Of a stretch of 64,000 bases of DNA, positions 33,648-45,424 are shown piece after piece; position 1 is the first letter of the stretch, and every line of letters begins with the position of its first letter. The notes below the pieces were generated by a model. That model worked only from the letters and a program-made list of their open reading frames with translations. It ran no database searches and had not been told where the DNA came from. Source of the DNA: Eustoma russellianum (lineage: Eukaryota; Streptophyta; Magnoliopsida; Gentianales; Gentianaceae); contig AP025065.1 of NCBI GenBank assembly GCA_036186865.1, positions 12,701,192 to 12,765,191 of the forward strand, written 5' to 3'. Position numbers and translations under genes: made by a program.

Positions 33648-33914
33648 CATACACTAAAAATAGTCACCTCACACAATTTCATAACTTGACATTATCAAAC
33701 TTACATCTAATGATCAACCTTTTAATCAAAGGTACCATATATTCGACCAATTACTAGTGCCTTCTAAGGTCATTGGCATGTACTATCATACCTCACATTC
33801 ATTGTTTTTAACACTGGTTTTGTATGTATACTATATGTGTAGGTAAGGTGCACTAAAGAGTATTCTTTTATGCTGCACAAGAGACATAAAGATCATACCT
33901 ATAAATACATATTA
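33648..33914. other. No gene seen between LTR and Gypsy gag remnant
   Basis: AT-rich; probably decayed internal sequence of the minus-strand Gypsy remnant. Confidence 0.35.
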
Positions 33915-34125
33915 GTCTTGCATCCTGTGTTCCCCAGCATTCCTCTCATGTAATGTGTCCCTTTCTCGTACGCCCGAAACACGGTCCGTCTTAAACTTGC
34001 ACTCTCCTATGTGCCTCTTGTTGCAATATTTACAAGGCCCTCTAAAATATCCTATCTTTCAATCCCTTAATTCCTTTTCCTTTGGTGCTCGAACCCCCTC
34101 TTTCGAGTGCTTAATTTGTTCTTTA
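33915..34125 (-). pseudogene. Gypsy gag zinc-finger remnant
   Basis: The minus strand reads EQIKHSKEGVRAPKEKEL, a stop, then GPCKYCNKRHIGECKFKT, the first half of the double zinc finger found in Tekay-like gag proteins (compare CATCQRQHRGDC in the element at 34782). The second finger is recognisable only in another frame. It lies downstream of a primer-site-like sequence and an LTR end in the same orientation, so it belongs to the old element whose 5' LTR hosts the large nest. Confidence 0.6.
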
Positions 34126-34221
34126 GGTAATTCAACTTAGCATTCAAGAATACTTAAACATATTCTAACTTTAGGTAATCCATACTTAGCAACACGAAAC
34201 TTACCCAACATTCAAGCTAAA

Positions 34222-34232
34222 CTCTCATACCA
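34222..34232 (-). other. Degenerate initiator tRNA-Met primer site of the old Gypsy element
   Basis: The minus strand reads TGGTATGAGAG, one base different from TGGTATCAGAG, four bases after an LTR-like end GTTGTTGCA at 34237. Confidence 0.55.
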
Positions 34233-34781
34233 CATTTGCAACAACCCGTGACCTAGGTCAAGAGCATAACTAACTATTTCATAAAACCGAGGAGTTACAA
34301 AGCCATCACATCTTATGTAGCGTCCTGCCCGGGATTAGGATCTCGGCACGGTGCACCTACCGTACTCTACTACGAGAAGTATAAGGCCTCGATAACATTT
34401 ATGTACACATCGTCATAACGCGTATCGAATAGTGGAAGCATCGTAACATAAGAAGAAATATACATCGACATAAGTACATACTAAAACCTCCAAAGTAGTG
34501 TCATCAGTACATCGCTGGTACAAAATATCATAAGTACAGAGCTGAATAACAAAATACAAAAGATGCCACTGCTGGCAACTAGTCAGCTCTCCACACCTAG
34601 TCTCGCAGCTCATCTTCTATGAACTCTGGCTCAAGGTCCTGTGGGTCTGCATGGTATAATAAGGTGTGAGCGATAACGAATCGCTCAGCAAGTATTTCCG
34701 CCTAGATTCATCAAGTGGATCATGCAAGGGGACTGAGGTAGTGGATCAGTGAAGTATAGCACAGATATCATATGTACAACA

Positions 34782-37700
34782 TGTTACAGCCTGGGAAATT
34801 CGTCATGTCGTAACAACCTACAATTCCATATACGTAATCTCGTAGGTGTACGATCCATTAGCAATTATATCATAAACATTTGAATCTACACCATAGAAAT
34901 TCAAATTTAATTAGTTAGTAACAACTTAAACTATTAGTATAAATTAAATCAAAAATAAATACATGACACAACATTTTTATACTACTTAAAATAAAAGAAA
35001 ATAAAATATATACATGAAAGAAAAAGAAAAAGGAAAAGGAAAAGGAAGGTGAAGACAACTTGTCTTACACTTTAAACATTTAGCATAAAAAATTAGCATG
35101 CTTAAGAATCTTGTCATAAAACACATTCCTCACACCCATACTTGTCTAAAGGTTGTCTTTCACCCCATCCCTCCCATGCTTGGCCGCCCCCCACCATTAG
35201 TAGAGAAGAAATTTTTATTTCTTTTTCAACTCCTCAAATAATACATCTTCAAATCAACTAATTTCATCCTAAATCCAAGAAACATTCAAGAACACTCCAA
35301 CACCCCCCTTAGTCCCATATAGGCCGAAACTTTGGTCTTCAACAAGGAGAACATTTTCTTCTCCTTTCTTCATACCAACATCACTCAAATCAAGTATCAT
35401 AAACACTCAACCAACTAAGAAAGATTCAAGAAGGTTGTGGCATCTAGAATCAAAAGCAAGCAAGGTAAGAACTTTATGAAGTTTAAGTTTGATTCTTCTA
35501 CACTTAGTTTTATAAGTTGATCACTAACCCTTCTTGTAAACCCTAAAAACCATGTATATCAAGGAGGAAGGAAGAAGAACTCTCTTCCAAACCAAGGGAA
35601 GGAAACATCTTCTAAGTGTAAGAAAGGTGAACCAAGGCAAGTACTCTTCCTAGATCCTTCATGGCTTCCAAAAAATTTAATATTTATGTTCATATCAAAG
35701 TTGGATCATCATGTAGTATGTTCAAGATTTCTTCTCAAGAAATTATAGATCTATGTTGAGTAATAAGCTTATACTTATATACACTATATCCACATATATA
35801 TATATACGCTATATACATGTATATACCTTATGTATATACACGCATGTATATACACATTATAAAAATATGTATGTTGTTATATATATGTATAGGTGTATGA
35901 ATCTACATGTATACGGATCTCCATATATAGGTATATATATAGATAGGTATAGAGGTGTAGATGTATATAAATAAACATACAGTTTTGTATAAAAGTAAGT
36001 AAATAGATAAACAAATGTGTGGTTGTGATATAGATGTATGTATATATGCATAGTTATATATGTATAGACATATATATATACATACGGTTTATACACACAC
36101 ATACATACATGTATCTCAATGATTTTAGGCATATATATATATGGATGTGTATACACGGCAAGTATATATATGTATATACAATATATGAAAATTGGCTTTA
36201 AGACCGCTTAAGGTTAAAATATGTTGTTACATGATTCATGTACACATATATGTATAACATATATGTTAAGATATAAAAATGAATAATTTTTGGATATTAT
36301 ACAATATATCATAAAATGATTTATATACATATATACCATATATATACACTTCGGCCACTAGGCCTTAATGACAAAAAGTGATCTCAATATATTTTTATAC
36401 AAATATATATACGTATATATGATGAATATGTTAAGATATGAAAATGAATAAGTTTTGGATATTATACAATATATCATAAAATGACTTATATATATATATA
36501 CCATATATATACACTTCGGCCACTAGGCCTTAATGACAAAAAGTGATCTCAATATATTTTTATACAAATATATATATGTATATATGATGAATATGTTAAA
36601 ATATGAAAATGAATAAGTTTTGGATGTTATACAACATATCATAAAATGATTTATATATATATATACCATATATATACACATTCGGCCACTAGGCCTTAAT
36701 TGACAAAAAGTGATTTCAATATATTTTTATACAAGTATATATGTATATATGATGAATATATTAAGTATGAAAGTAAGTTAAGTATGTAAATTATGTTATG
36801 AAAAGTATGAAACATAAATAGGCCATATTTATGTATGTGTAATTATAAGACTACTAACTTTTACAATGTACGTACATGACATGTTACATGTTATATATAT
36901 ACTAATTAGATAGGTTATGATAAAATATAAGTCATGAAATCTTAGATAAAATGTAAAGTAATTAGAAATTCTCATGATGTAGGCATTTAAGCTATGAATT
37001 ATGAAATGTATGTGTGAAATAGAAGTTACCAAATTATTGTGTGATGACAATGGAAAAAGAGGGCTGTTTTAGTGTGATAGCCGAATGGTATTTAATTGGA
37101 GGTTAAAATGGTATTTTCTTTAAGTCGTGATACATAGAAGGAAATTAAGTAAGTGATGATATTATAAAGGTAGAATGACCAAAGTACCTTCAATTGACCG
37201 AGTCTCATGTTGCATGAAATCAAAGTTTGAAAAGTTATGTTTTTGAATCACACGTTTTAAAGTTCATATGCATAGGAATAATAAACACGAGACGAATGAT
37301 TCCAATGACCCATGTTATGTTATGACCATGTTATGTTATGTTATGTTGTAGCGCTGTCCTGACATCGGGACCGGAGTGGTAGGTGTCAGGGGCCCATGTT
37401 TACGTTATGGCTGAGTGTAACACCGGGTCTGGGACACGGGATCTCAGTCATAATGCGTCACCGTTAGCACATGTACCTATGTTCATATGTTATGTTGTAC
37501 ATGTACTATATGTGGAATCATTCGGTATGTCGTGCGTTATTATTCTTATGAAAAGTGCTATAGCCAACAATGAAAATGTTATGTCTTCATGTCATGAAAA
37601 TGTCATGTTTATGAAAAGTCATGTTTACGAAAGGTCATTTTATGAAAAGCCATGTTTTATGCATCACGTCATGATCATGCCCTTTATGTGAGGATTAGAA

Positions 37701-38392
37701 TATTTGTACGAACATTATGCCTTAAGACGATTAAGGAAGATCATACACATAGATGTGATGAATGCAAGTTATGACCTTAGCATAAGATGGATTAGTAATC
37801 AAGTACGGAAGGTAGATTAAGGATACGCTGAAGAAGAATGATATGACCTCTCAGGTATGAGGTAAAATCTTATGTTCTGTTTTATCCTTATATATAATGC
37901 TGTCATTTGTAAATGGAGATGTAATTACGTAAATATTGTTACTTTATTACTACTTGTCTTCCCATGTATGATCCACATGAAGTATCTATAAAGAATACTT
38001 GCTGAGCGATTAAAAGACGGTGGTTATCGCTCATACTTGCCTCTTAACATTTCAGAGAACAGGGACCCTGATGCCGTGTTCATTGAGGAGGAACCCCAGA
38101 TAGAGTATCCGTGAGCAAAGATGTAGGCTGAAGCTATGTACCTGTTGTGTGAGCTTTATTTTATGGTGATGTAATGAAGTTATCGTGAGAAACTGTATTT
38201 GTGGTTGTGTGGATTTGAACGGTTTGTAATAATAATATTATGTGTGTCGTGAGCTTATTGCAAGTTGCTTCCGCTATATCGATTACAATTCATGTTGACA
38301 TGCACATGTATGGTATCGACGGCTTGTACTCTATGGAGTAGAGTATGGCGGGTGCATTGAACCGGAACTCTGGTTTCGGGCGGGGCGCTACA
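34782..38392 (+). repeat. 5' LTR of element E (3611 bp)
   Basis: Begins TGTTACAGCCTGGG and ends GGCGGGGCGCTACA just before the primer site. Contains a threefold 165-bp tandem repeat (36263-36757), dense TATATA stretches (35760-36180) and the MSGAHVYVMAECN pseudo-frame, which is repeated in the other LTR and is not a gene. Confidence 0.95.
36263..36757 (+). repeat. Three tandem 165-bp units in 5' LTR of E
   Basis: Units start at 36263, 36428 and 36593 with ATGTTAAGATAT and each contains TTCGGCCACTAGGCCTTAAT, a short inverted repeat (GGCC-ACTA-GGCC). The 3' LTR copy is at 44932, 45097 and 45260. Confidence 0.9.
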
Positions 38393-38394
38393 GT

Positions 38395-38405
38395 TGGTAT
38401 CAGAG
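38395..38405 (+). other. Primer binding site of E, initiator tRNA-Met type
   Basis: TGGTATCAGAG two bases after the 5' LTR. Confidence 0.9.
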
Positions 38406-38667
38406 AATGGCTCTAGATCCACGGCGGGAACAGTAAAGTAAGCATTTAGAAGTTAAGTGATGATCCTAGAACTTAAGATATGATCTTAGACCAAGAGTGA
38501 TATCCCTAGATTAGAATCCTTAGAATAGTTAGGGATAGTTAGATAACATTTAAAAGTTTTGCTTGGATTATTAAGTTTCCAAAAAAAAAATTACAAATTC
38601 TGAATTAGTCAGGAAGACAAATTGATTTCAATTATAAATTATTACTAATGATGCTGCATTCAATAGC

Positions 38668-39832
38668 ATGTCTCCACGACCTAGAGGTAGACCGCGTGCT
38701 GACAGACCTGCACAGTTACCCCCTTCTCCACCACTACAGATACCCCCGCAGACAGGACCGGTTCCATTTTACACTGAACAGGTGCCTCCACCCCCACAGC
38801 AGCAGGGTCAGGGAGATTTTCAACAGGCTGTTCTGCAAGCTCTGGTACAGATAGGACAGGCGGTAGGTAACAACGGCCACCAGAATCATGCGACACCTCC
38901 ACCGCCACCGCCACCACCTCCACCACAGCATGGTACTCGTTTCTTTTACGGGGAATTGAAGAAGGCCCGCATTCCTAACTTTGAAGGTGGATCTGACCCT
39001 GACATAGCCGAGAAATGGCTAAAAGAAGTACAGAAAAATTTTGAGCTGATTCAAATACCAGAGGAGATAAAAGCCCAGGTTATCAAGCCTTTTCTGACTG
39101 GTGAAGCCGATGAATGGTGGACCACTAATTTGCAGCATTTGCCAGCTCCAGTTACTTGGGAACGATTTCTGAGAGAGTTTCGCAAATTCTATATTCCACC
39201 ATCAGTTACCTTGAAGAAAATAGGGATGTTTGAGTCTCTAATGCAGACATCAGGAATGACAGTGGCGGACTATGCCAACCGATTTACCGCATTGGGAAGA
39301 TATGTTCCAGCAATTATGGGAGATGAATAACTGAAAATGATTAAGTTTGAAAGAGGACTGAACCCACGCATTCGCACCTGGATTGTGAATGCCAACTCGA
39401 AGGATTTTGGTGAATTGCTGGATGCCTGTTATCGAGTAGAAAGGGACATCATCAGATGTGATTCTGACAGCCGGGGCAAAAGGACCCAAGAGTTTGGAGA
39501 TGGCCAATCCAGTAAGTGGACTAAGACTGCTAAAAGAGATGGTGGACGTGCACATCAACCAAATTTTCAGCCACCGAATCTACAACCTCCCCCACAGGCA
39601 GCTGCGATACCTAAGTGTGCCACTTGTCAGCGACAGCATAGGGGAGACTGTTTATTGAAGACTGGAGCATGTTTCAATTGTGGAAAGACTGGACACATGA
39701 TCAGAGATTGTCCTGAACCCAGGAAGGAACCCCAGAGGGCCGCACCTCAGCAGAGAGATGGCCCAAGGGCCAATGCCAGAGTACATGTGATGACAGATGA
39801 GGAGGTTCTGGAAGCCCCAGACGTCGTGACAG
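38668..39832 (+). pseudogene. gag of element E, one in-frame stop
   Basis: The ATG at 38668 opens MSPRPRGRPRAD. A proline-rich N-terminus with eight-proline runs is followed by the retrotransposon gag core (ARIPNFEGGSDPDIAEKWL, ADEWWTTNL, WERFLREFRKFYIP). TAA at 39328-39330 (MGDE stop LKMIKFERGLN) interrupts it in frame. The C-terminus carries a double finger: CATCQRQHRGDC and CFNCGKTGHMIRDC (about 39616-39717). The frame ends VTG at 39832, directly at a GT splice-like site; see the intron entry. Confidence 0.9.
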
Positions 39833-39909
39833 GTATAATTCATTTTGAAAAGTTTATGATATTATCTGCTTGATTCGGGATTGCATATTTGAATTATGAA
39901 TTGCCTCAG
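39833..39909 (+). other. Probable 77-bp intron between gag and protease of E
   Basis: Begins GTATAATTC after ACAG and ends TTGCCTCAG. Unspliced, the frame meets TGA at 39871. Removing exactly these bases joins codon phase 1 and gives continuous sequence across the join into protease. AT-rich inside. Splicing is inferred from sequence only. Confidence 0.6.
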
Positions 39910-41389
39910 GTGTTATATTAACAAACAACATACCTGCCAACGTATTATTTGATAGTGGTGCAAGCCATTCCTTTGTATCGAAAAGGTTTGCTAAGAACCT
40001 TGATAGTTGTCCGACTAGGCTGGATACGCCTTATCGCGTTCAAGCAGCTGGTGATCAAGTGATCATTTCACATCATATATATAAGAATTGCGAGATAGAA
40101 ATGGGAGGACAGAAGTTCGAAGTTACCCTAATTCCTATACAGATTGGGGATTTCGACCTTATTCTAGTCATGGATTGATTGTTCAAACACCACGCCTACA
40201 TTGATTGTCGTGGTAAGCGTGTGATGATTAAGGATCCAATGCGAGAAGAAGTGATTTATCAAGGGAACTCCAAGATGAAAAAGATACCACATAATATTTA
40301 TCTGACAGCAGCAAAAGCATTTCAATCACTGAAGAAGGGTAGCGAAGGATTCCTTGTGTATGCTCTTGGCAAGGATTCCGAGACCCCATCAATTGACAGT
40401 ATTCCAGTAGTCAAGGAGTTCACAGATGTATTTCCAGATGATCTACCCGGATTGCCTCCGGACAGGGAGATTGAATTTGAGATTAATGTCGTTTCAGGAG
40501 CTGAACCAATCTCAAAGGCACCGTATAGAATGACCCCAGCCGAATTAAAGGAATTGAAATCACAGTTGCAAGAATTGATAGATAAGAAGTTTATACGGCC
40601 AAGTGTATCACCATGGGGAGCTCCAGTGTTGTTCGTTAAGAAGAAAGATGGCAGCATGCGACTCTGCATCGATTATCGAGAGCTGAATAAGATCACTATC
40701 AAAAATAGATATCCACTGCCTCGAATCGACGATTTGTTCGATCAATTAAGGGTAAGTAATTTAAATAATTACATAACAAATATATAACTATTATAAATAT
40801 CAATATAATTTTTCGTACAGGGAGTTAAAGTGTTCAGCAAGATTGACCTTCGCTTTGGTTACCATCAATTGAAGATCAAGTCGGAAGATATCGCTAAGAC
40901 AGCTTTTCGTGATATGGACATTATGAGTTTTTAGTGATGCCATTTGGATTGACCAACGCACCAGCAGCATTCATGGATTTAATGAACACAGTATTTCGGG
41001 ATCAGTTGGATAAGTTCGTGGTGGTATTTATTGACGATATTCTAATATACTCACTGGATGAAGAGACCCATGCAGAGCATCTAAGAATAACACTGAATGC
41101 ATTAAAAAAGAAGCAGTTATATGCTAAACTCAGCAAGTGCGAATTTTGGCTCCATAGTGTTGCATTTTTGGGTCATGTTGTGTCTAAGGATGGTATCTCA
41201 GTAGATCCGAAAAAGATTGAGGCTATTACGGAATGGCCGAGGCCGAAAAATGTGACTGAGGTCAGGAGTTTCTTAGGACTTGCAGGTTATTATCGGAAGT
41301 TTGTTGAGGGATTCTCACGGATTGCAATTCTATTAACTCGATTGACGCAGAAAAAGACGCGATATGATTGGACTTCTGATTGCGAATAG
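39910..41389 (+). pseudogene. protease and reverse transcriptase of element E, broken
   Basis: Protease: VLFDSGASHSFVS near 39940-39980 (D-S-G active site intact) and IQIGDFDLILVMD, then TGA at 40176 where the family has Trp. RT: TDVFPDDLPGLPPDREIEF, APYRMTPAEL-type block, LCIDYRELNKITIKNRYPLPRIDD, then a probable intron (40752-40820), then GVKVFSKIDLRFGYHQLKIK. A deletion of about four bases near 40911 shifts the frame. From 40934 MPFGLTNAPAAF and the catalytic VFIDDILIY (about 41027) follow, then TAG at 41387. These breaks prevent a full pol. Confidence 0.9.
40752..40820 (+). other. Probable 69-bp intron inside reverse transcriptase of E
   Basis: Consensus donor GTAAGTAA and acceptor TTTTTCGTACAG, AT-rich between, phase 0. 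Unspliced, the frame meets TAA near 40784. Removal joins DLFDQLR to GVKVFSK, matching intronless relatives of the family. Confidence 0.7.
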
Positions 41390-43341
41390 AGCTTCACAGA
41401 ACTAAAGAAGAAATTGACATCGGCACCGGTATTAGCACAACCAATATCAGCAGAGGGATTCATGGTATATAGCGACGCTTCGAAGAATGGACTAGGTTGT
41501 GTATTAATGCAGAAAGAACGAGTAATCGCATATGCGTCAAGACAGTTGAAACCCTATGAACAGAATTATCCTACTTATGATCTGGAATTAGCGGCAGTTG
41601 TATTTGCGCTTAAGATATGGAGACATTATTTATATGGAGAGAGATGCGAAATCTACACGGATCACAAGAGCTTGAAATATCTTTTCACCCAAAAAGAACT
41701 AAACATGAGGCAGCGAAGATGGTTGGAGTTGATGAAAGACTATGATCTCGCTATCCATTATCACCCGAGTAAGGCGAATAAAGTGGCAGATGCATTGAGT
41801 AGGAAGTCAAGCCATGCTAGGCAGACGCCTCTAGAGAGAGAGATAGCCGAGTTTGGATTGGATGTGGGTGACTCAACTGCAAATATTCTGGCTAAATTAA
41901 TGATCACTCCCACTTTAATTGATAGGATTAAAGAGGCGCAAAAGAATGATTCTGAGTTAATGATCATTGTCAAGCAGTTTGAAGAACGACCGGTGAAAGA
42001 TTTTCAGTTGCATAATGATGGCAGTCTTTGGTACAAAGAGAGATTGTGTGCACCAAACATTGATGGAATTAAAAGAGAGATCATGACGGAAGCTCACAAC
42101 TCATGTTTATCTATACATCCGGGAGCAACAAAGATGTACTAGGATCTTAAAAGAAATTATTGGTGGAATGGCATGAAGCGTCACATTGCGGAGTTTGTGG
42201 AGAGATGTCATACTTGTCAACAAGTTAAAGCTGAACATCAGAGGCCGGCAGGACTATTACAGCCTTTAGAGATTCCGGAGTGGAAATGGGAGCATATTAC
42301 GATGGATTTTGTTACTGGACTTCCTAAGACTCGCAATGGTAATGATGCGATTTGGGTAATCGTGGATCGTCTCACTAAATCGGCACATTTCTTATCTATG
42401 TCAATCCAGACATCCATAGCAAAGCTGGTGAGTATGTATATGAATGAGATTGTTAGCCTACATGGAACACCTGTCAGTATCGTGTGCGATAGAGATCCGC
42501 GTTTTACTTCACGATTTTGGAAAGCTTACCAAAATGCCATGGGTACCGAACTCCGAATGAGTACAGCATTACATCCGCAGACCGATGGACAGTCAGAACG
42601 TACCATACAAACATTGGAAGATATGCTACGCGCTTGCACTTTAGATTTTAAGGTTAGCTGGGACAAATCAGTGAAGTTGATTGAATTCTCTTACAATAAC
42701 AGCTATCACAGTTCTATAGGTATGGCACCATTTGAAGCATTATATGGAAGAAAGTGTCGATCTCCGTTGTATTGGGATGAGGTTGGCGAGAGAGCCATTA
42801 TGGGCCCAGAACTGGTAGAACAGACATTGGGGAAGATTAAAATGATACGTGAAAGATTGAAGGCTGCTCAAGATCGAAGCAAAAGCTGGGCGGATACAAA
42901 GAGACGACCGATTAAGTTTGAAGTAGGTGAGAAAGTATATTTGCGAGTTTCACCGACCAAAGGCGTGAGTAGATTTGGGATTAAAGGGAAACTGAGCCCT
43001 GATTTATTGGCCCTTATGAGATACTAGAGAAAGTTGGAACTGTTGCATACCGGTTGGCCTTACCTCCTACATTATCTCAGGTACATAATGTGTTTCACGT
43101 ATCCCAGTTACGACGATATGTACACGATCCGGATCATATACTGGAGCAGCAACCCATGACTATTAAAGATGACGTTACGTATGAAGAAGTTCCCATACTG
43201 ATTGTGGACCGTAAGGAGCAAGTGTTAAGGAGACGAACAATTTCATTTGTGAAAGTACAGTGGAGTAATCATACTGAACGAGAAGCGACTTGGGAGCCGG
43301 AACAGCAAATGCAGAAGCAATATCCGCAACTTTTCGTATGA
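41390..43341 (+). pseudogene. RNase H, integrase and chromodomain of element E, broken
   Basis: RNase H: VYSDASKNGLGCVL, LELAAVVFALKIWRHYLYG, YTDHKSLKYLF, VADALSRK, so D, E, D, D are all present. Integrase: HHCC zinc part interrupted by TAG at 42140 (GATKMY stop DLKRNYWW) and continued by CHTCQQVKAEH; core MDFVTGLP, CDRDPRFTS and GQSERTIQTLED supply D, D and E. A one-base loss near 42990 shifts the frame before the GPY/F motif (GPYEILEKVGTVAYRL). The C-terminus (about 43160-43341) is a chromodomain (ILDRK-like VDRKEQVLRRR, VKVQWSNHTEREATWEPE), which in this lineage directs insertion to heterochromatin. Confidence 0.9.
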
Positions 43342-43371
43342 GGTACGTAAGTTTCGAGGACGAAACTTTCT

Positions 43372-43386
43372 ATAAGGGGGGGAGAA
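43372..43386 (+). other. Polypurine tract of E
   Basis: AAGGGGGGGAGAA directly before the 3' LTR; primes plus-strand DNA. Confidence 0.85.
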
Positions 43387-44729
43387 TGTTACAGCCCGGG
43401 AAATTCGTCATGTCGTAACAACCTACGATACCATATACGTAATCTCGTAGGTGTACGATCCATTAGCAATTATATCATAAACATTTGAATCTACACCATA
43501 GAAATTCAAATTTAATTAGTTAGTAACAACTTAAACTATTAGTATAAATTAAATCAAAAATAAATACATGACACAACAATTTTATACTACTTAAAATAAA
43601 AGAAAATAAAATATATACATGAAAGAAAAAGAAAAAGGAAAATGAAAAGGAAGGTGAAGACAACTTGTCTTACACTTTAAACATTTAGCATAAAAAATTA
43701 GCATGCTTAAGAATCTTGTCATAAAACCCATTCCTCACACCCGTACTTGTCTAAAGGTTGTCTTTCACCCCATCCCTCCCATGCTTGGCCGCCCCCCACC
43801 ATTAGTAGAGAAGCAATTTTTATTTCTTCTTCAACTCCTCAAATAATACATCTTCAAATCAACTAATTTCATCCTAAATCCAAGAAACATTCAAGAACAC
43901 TCCAACACCCCCCTTAGTCCCATATAGGCCGAAACTTTGGTCTTCAACAAGGAGAAGATTTTCTTCTCCTTTCTTCATACCAACATCACTCAAATCAATT
44001 ATCATAAACACTCAATCAACTAAGAAAGATTCAAGAAGGTTGTGGCATCTAGAATCAAAAGCAAGCAAGGTAAGAACTTTATGAAGTTTAAGTTTGATTC
44101 TTCTATACTTAGTTTTATAAGTTGATCACTAACCCTTCTTGTAAACCCTAAAAACCATGTATATCAAGGAGGAAGGAAGAAGAACTCTCTTACAAACCAA
44201 GGGAAGGAAACATCTTCTAAGTGTAAGAAAGGTGAACCAAGGCAAGTACTCTTCCTAGATCCTTCATGGCTTCCAAAAAATTTAATATTTATGTTCATAT
44301 CAAAGTTGGATCATCATGTAGTATGTTCAAGATTTCTTCTCAAGAAATTATAGATCTATGTTGAGTAATAAGCTTATACTTATATACACTATATCCACAT
44401 ATATACATACGCTATATACATGTATATACCTTATGTATATACACGCATGTATATACACATTATAAAAATATGTATGTTGTTATATATATGTATAGGTGTA
44501 TGAATCTACATGTATACGGATCTCCATATATAGGTATATATATAGATAGGTATAGAGGTGTAGATGTATATAAATAAACATACAGTTTTGTATAAAAGTA
44601 AGTAAATAGATAAACAAATGTGTGGTTGTGATATAGATGTATGTATATATGCATAGTTATATATGTATAGACATATATATATACATACGGTTTATACACA
44701 CACATACATACATGTATCTCAATGATTTT

Positions 44730-44732
<3 letters not shown>

Positions 44733-44811
<79 letters not shown>
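44733..44811. repeat. TA microsatellite, expanded in 3' LTR of E
   Basis: About 39 TA units. The 5' LTR has only about seven at the same place (36131-36141), so length changed after insertion. Confidence 0.9.
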
Positions 44812-44813
<2 letters not shown>

Positions 44814-44931
44814 ATGTGTATACACGGCAAGTATATATATGTATATACAATATATGAAAATTGGCTTTAAGACCACTTAAGGTTAAAATATGTTGTTACA
44901 TGATTCATGTATACATATATGTATAACATAT

Positions 44932-45424
44932 ATGTTAAGATATAAAAATGAATAAGTTTTGGATATTATACAATATATCATAAAATGATTTATATACATA
45001 TATACCATATATATACACTTCGGCCACTAGGCCTTAATGACAAAAAGTGATCTCAATATATTTTTATACAAATATATATACGTATATATGATGAATATGT
45101 TAAGATATGAAAATGAATAAGTTTTGGATATTATACAATATATCATAAAATGATTTATATATATATATACCATATATACACTTCGGCCACTAGGCCTTAA
45201 TGACAAAAAGTGATCTCAATATATTTTTATACAAATATATATATGTATATATGATGAATATGTTAAAATATGAAAATGAATAAGTTTTGGATGTTATACA
45301 ACATATCATAAAATGATTTATATATATATATACCATATATATACACATTCGGCCACTAGGCCTTAATTGACAAAAAGTGATTTCAATATATTTTTATACA
45401 AGTATATATGTATATATGATGAAT
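44932..45424 (+). repeat. Three tandem ~165-bp units in 3' LTR of E
   Basis: Same triplet as 36263-36757; the middle unit is 163 bases. Confidence 0.9.

Noticed and set aside
32267..33652. Target duplication for the LTR at 32272-33647 (CATAG and CATAC)
   Set aside because: One mismatch and one extra base; could be chance. Left as unproven.
35753..36156. Tyr/Ile-rich reading frames on both strands (also 44460-44876 and 22048-22298)
   Set aside because: They are translations of TATA-type microsatellite sequence inside LTRs, with no start context or conservation other than LTR identity.
37383..37691. 102-codon frame MSGAHVYVMAECN, repeated at 46051-46359
   Set aside because: Repeated only because both lie in the two LTRs of element E; ATGTTATG-rich low-complexity sequence with no known domain.
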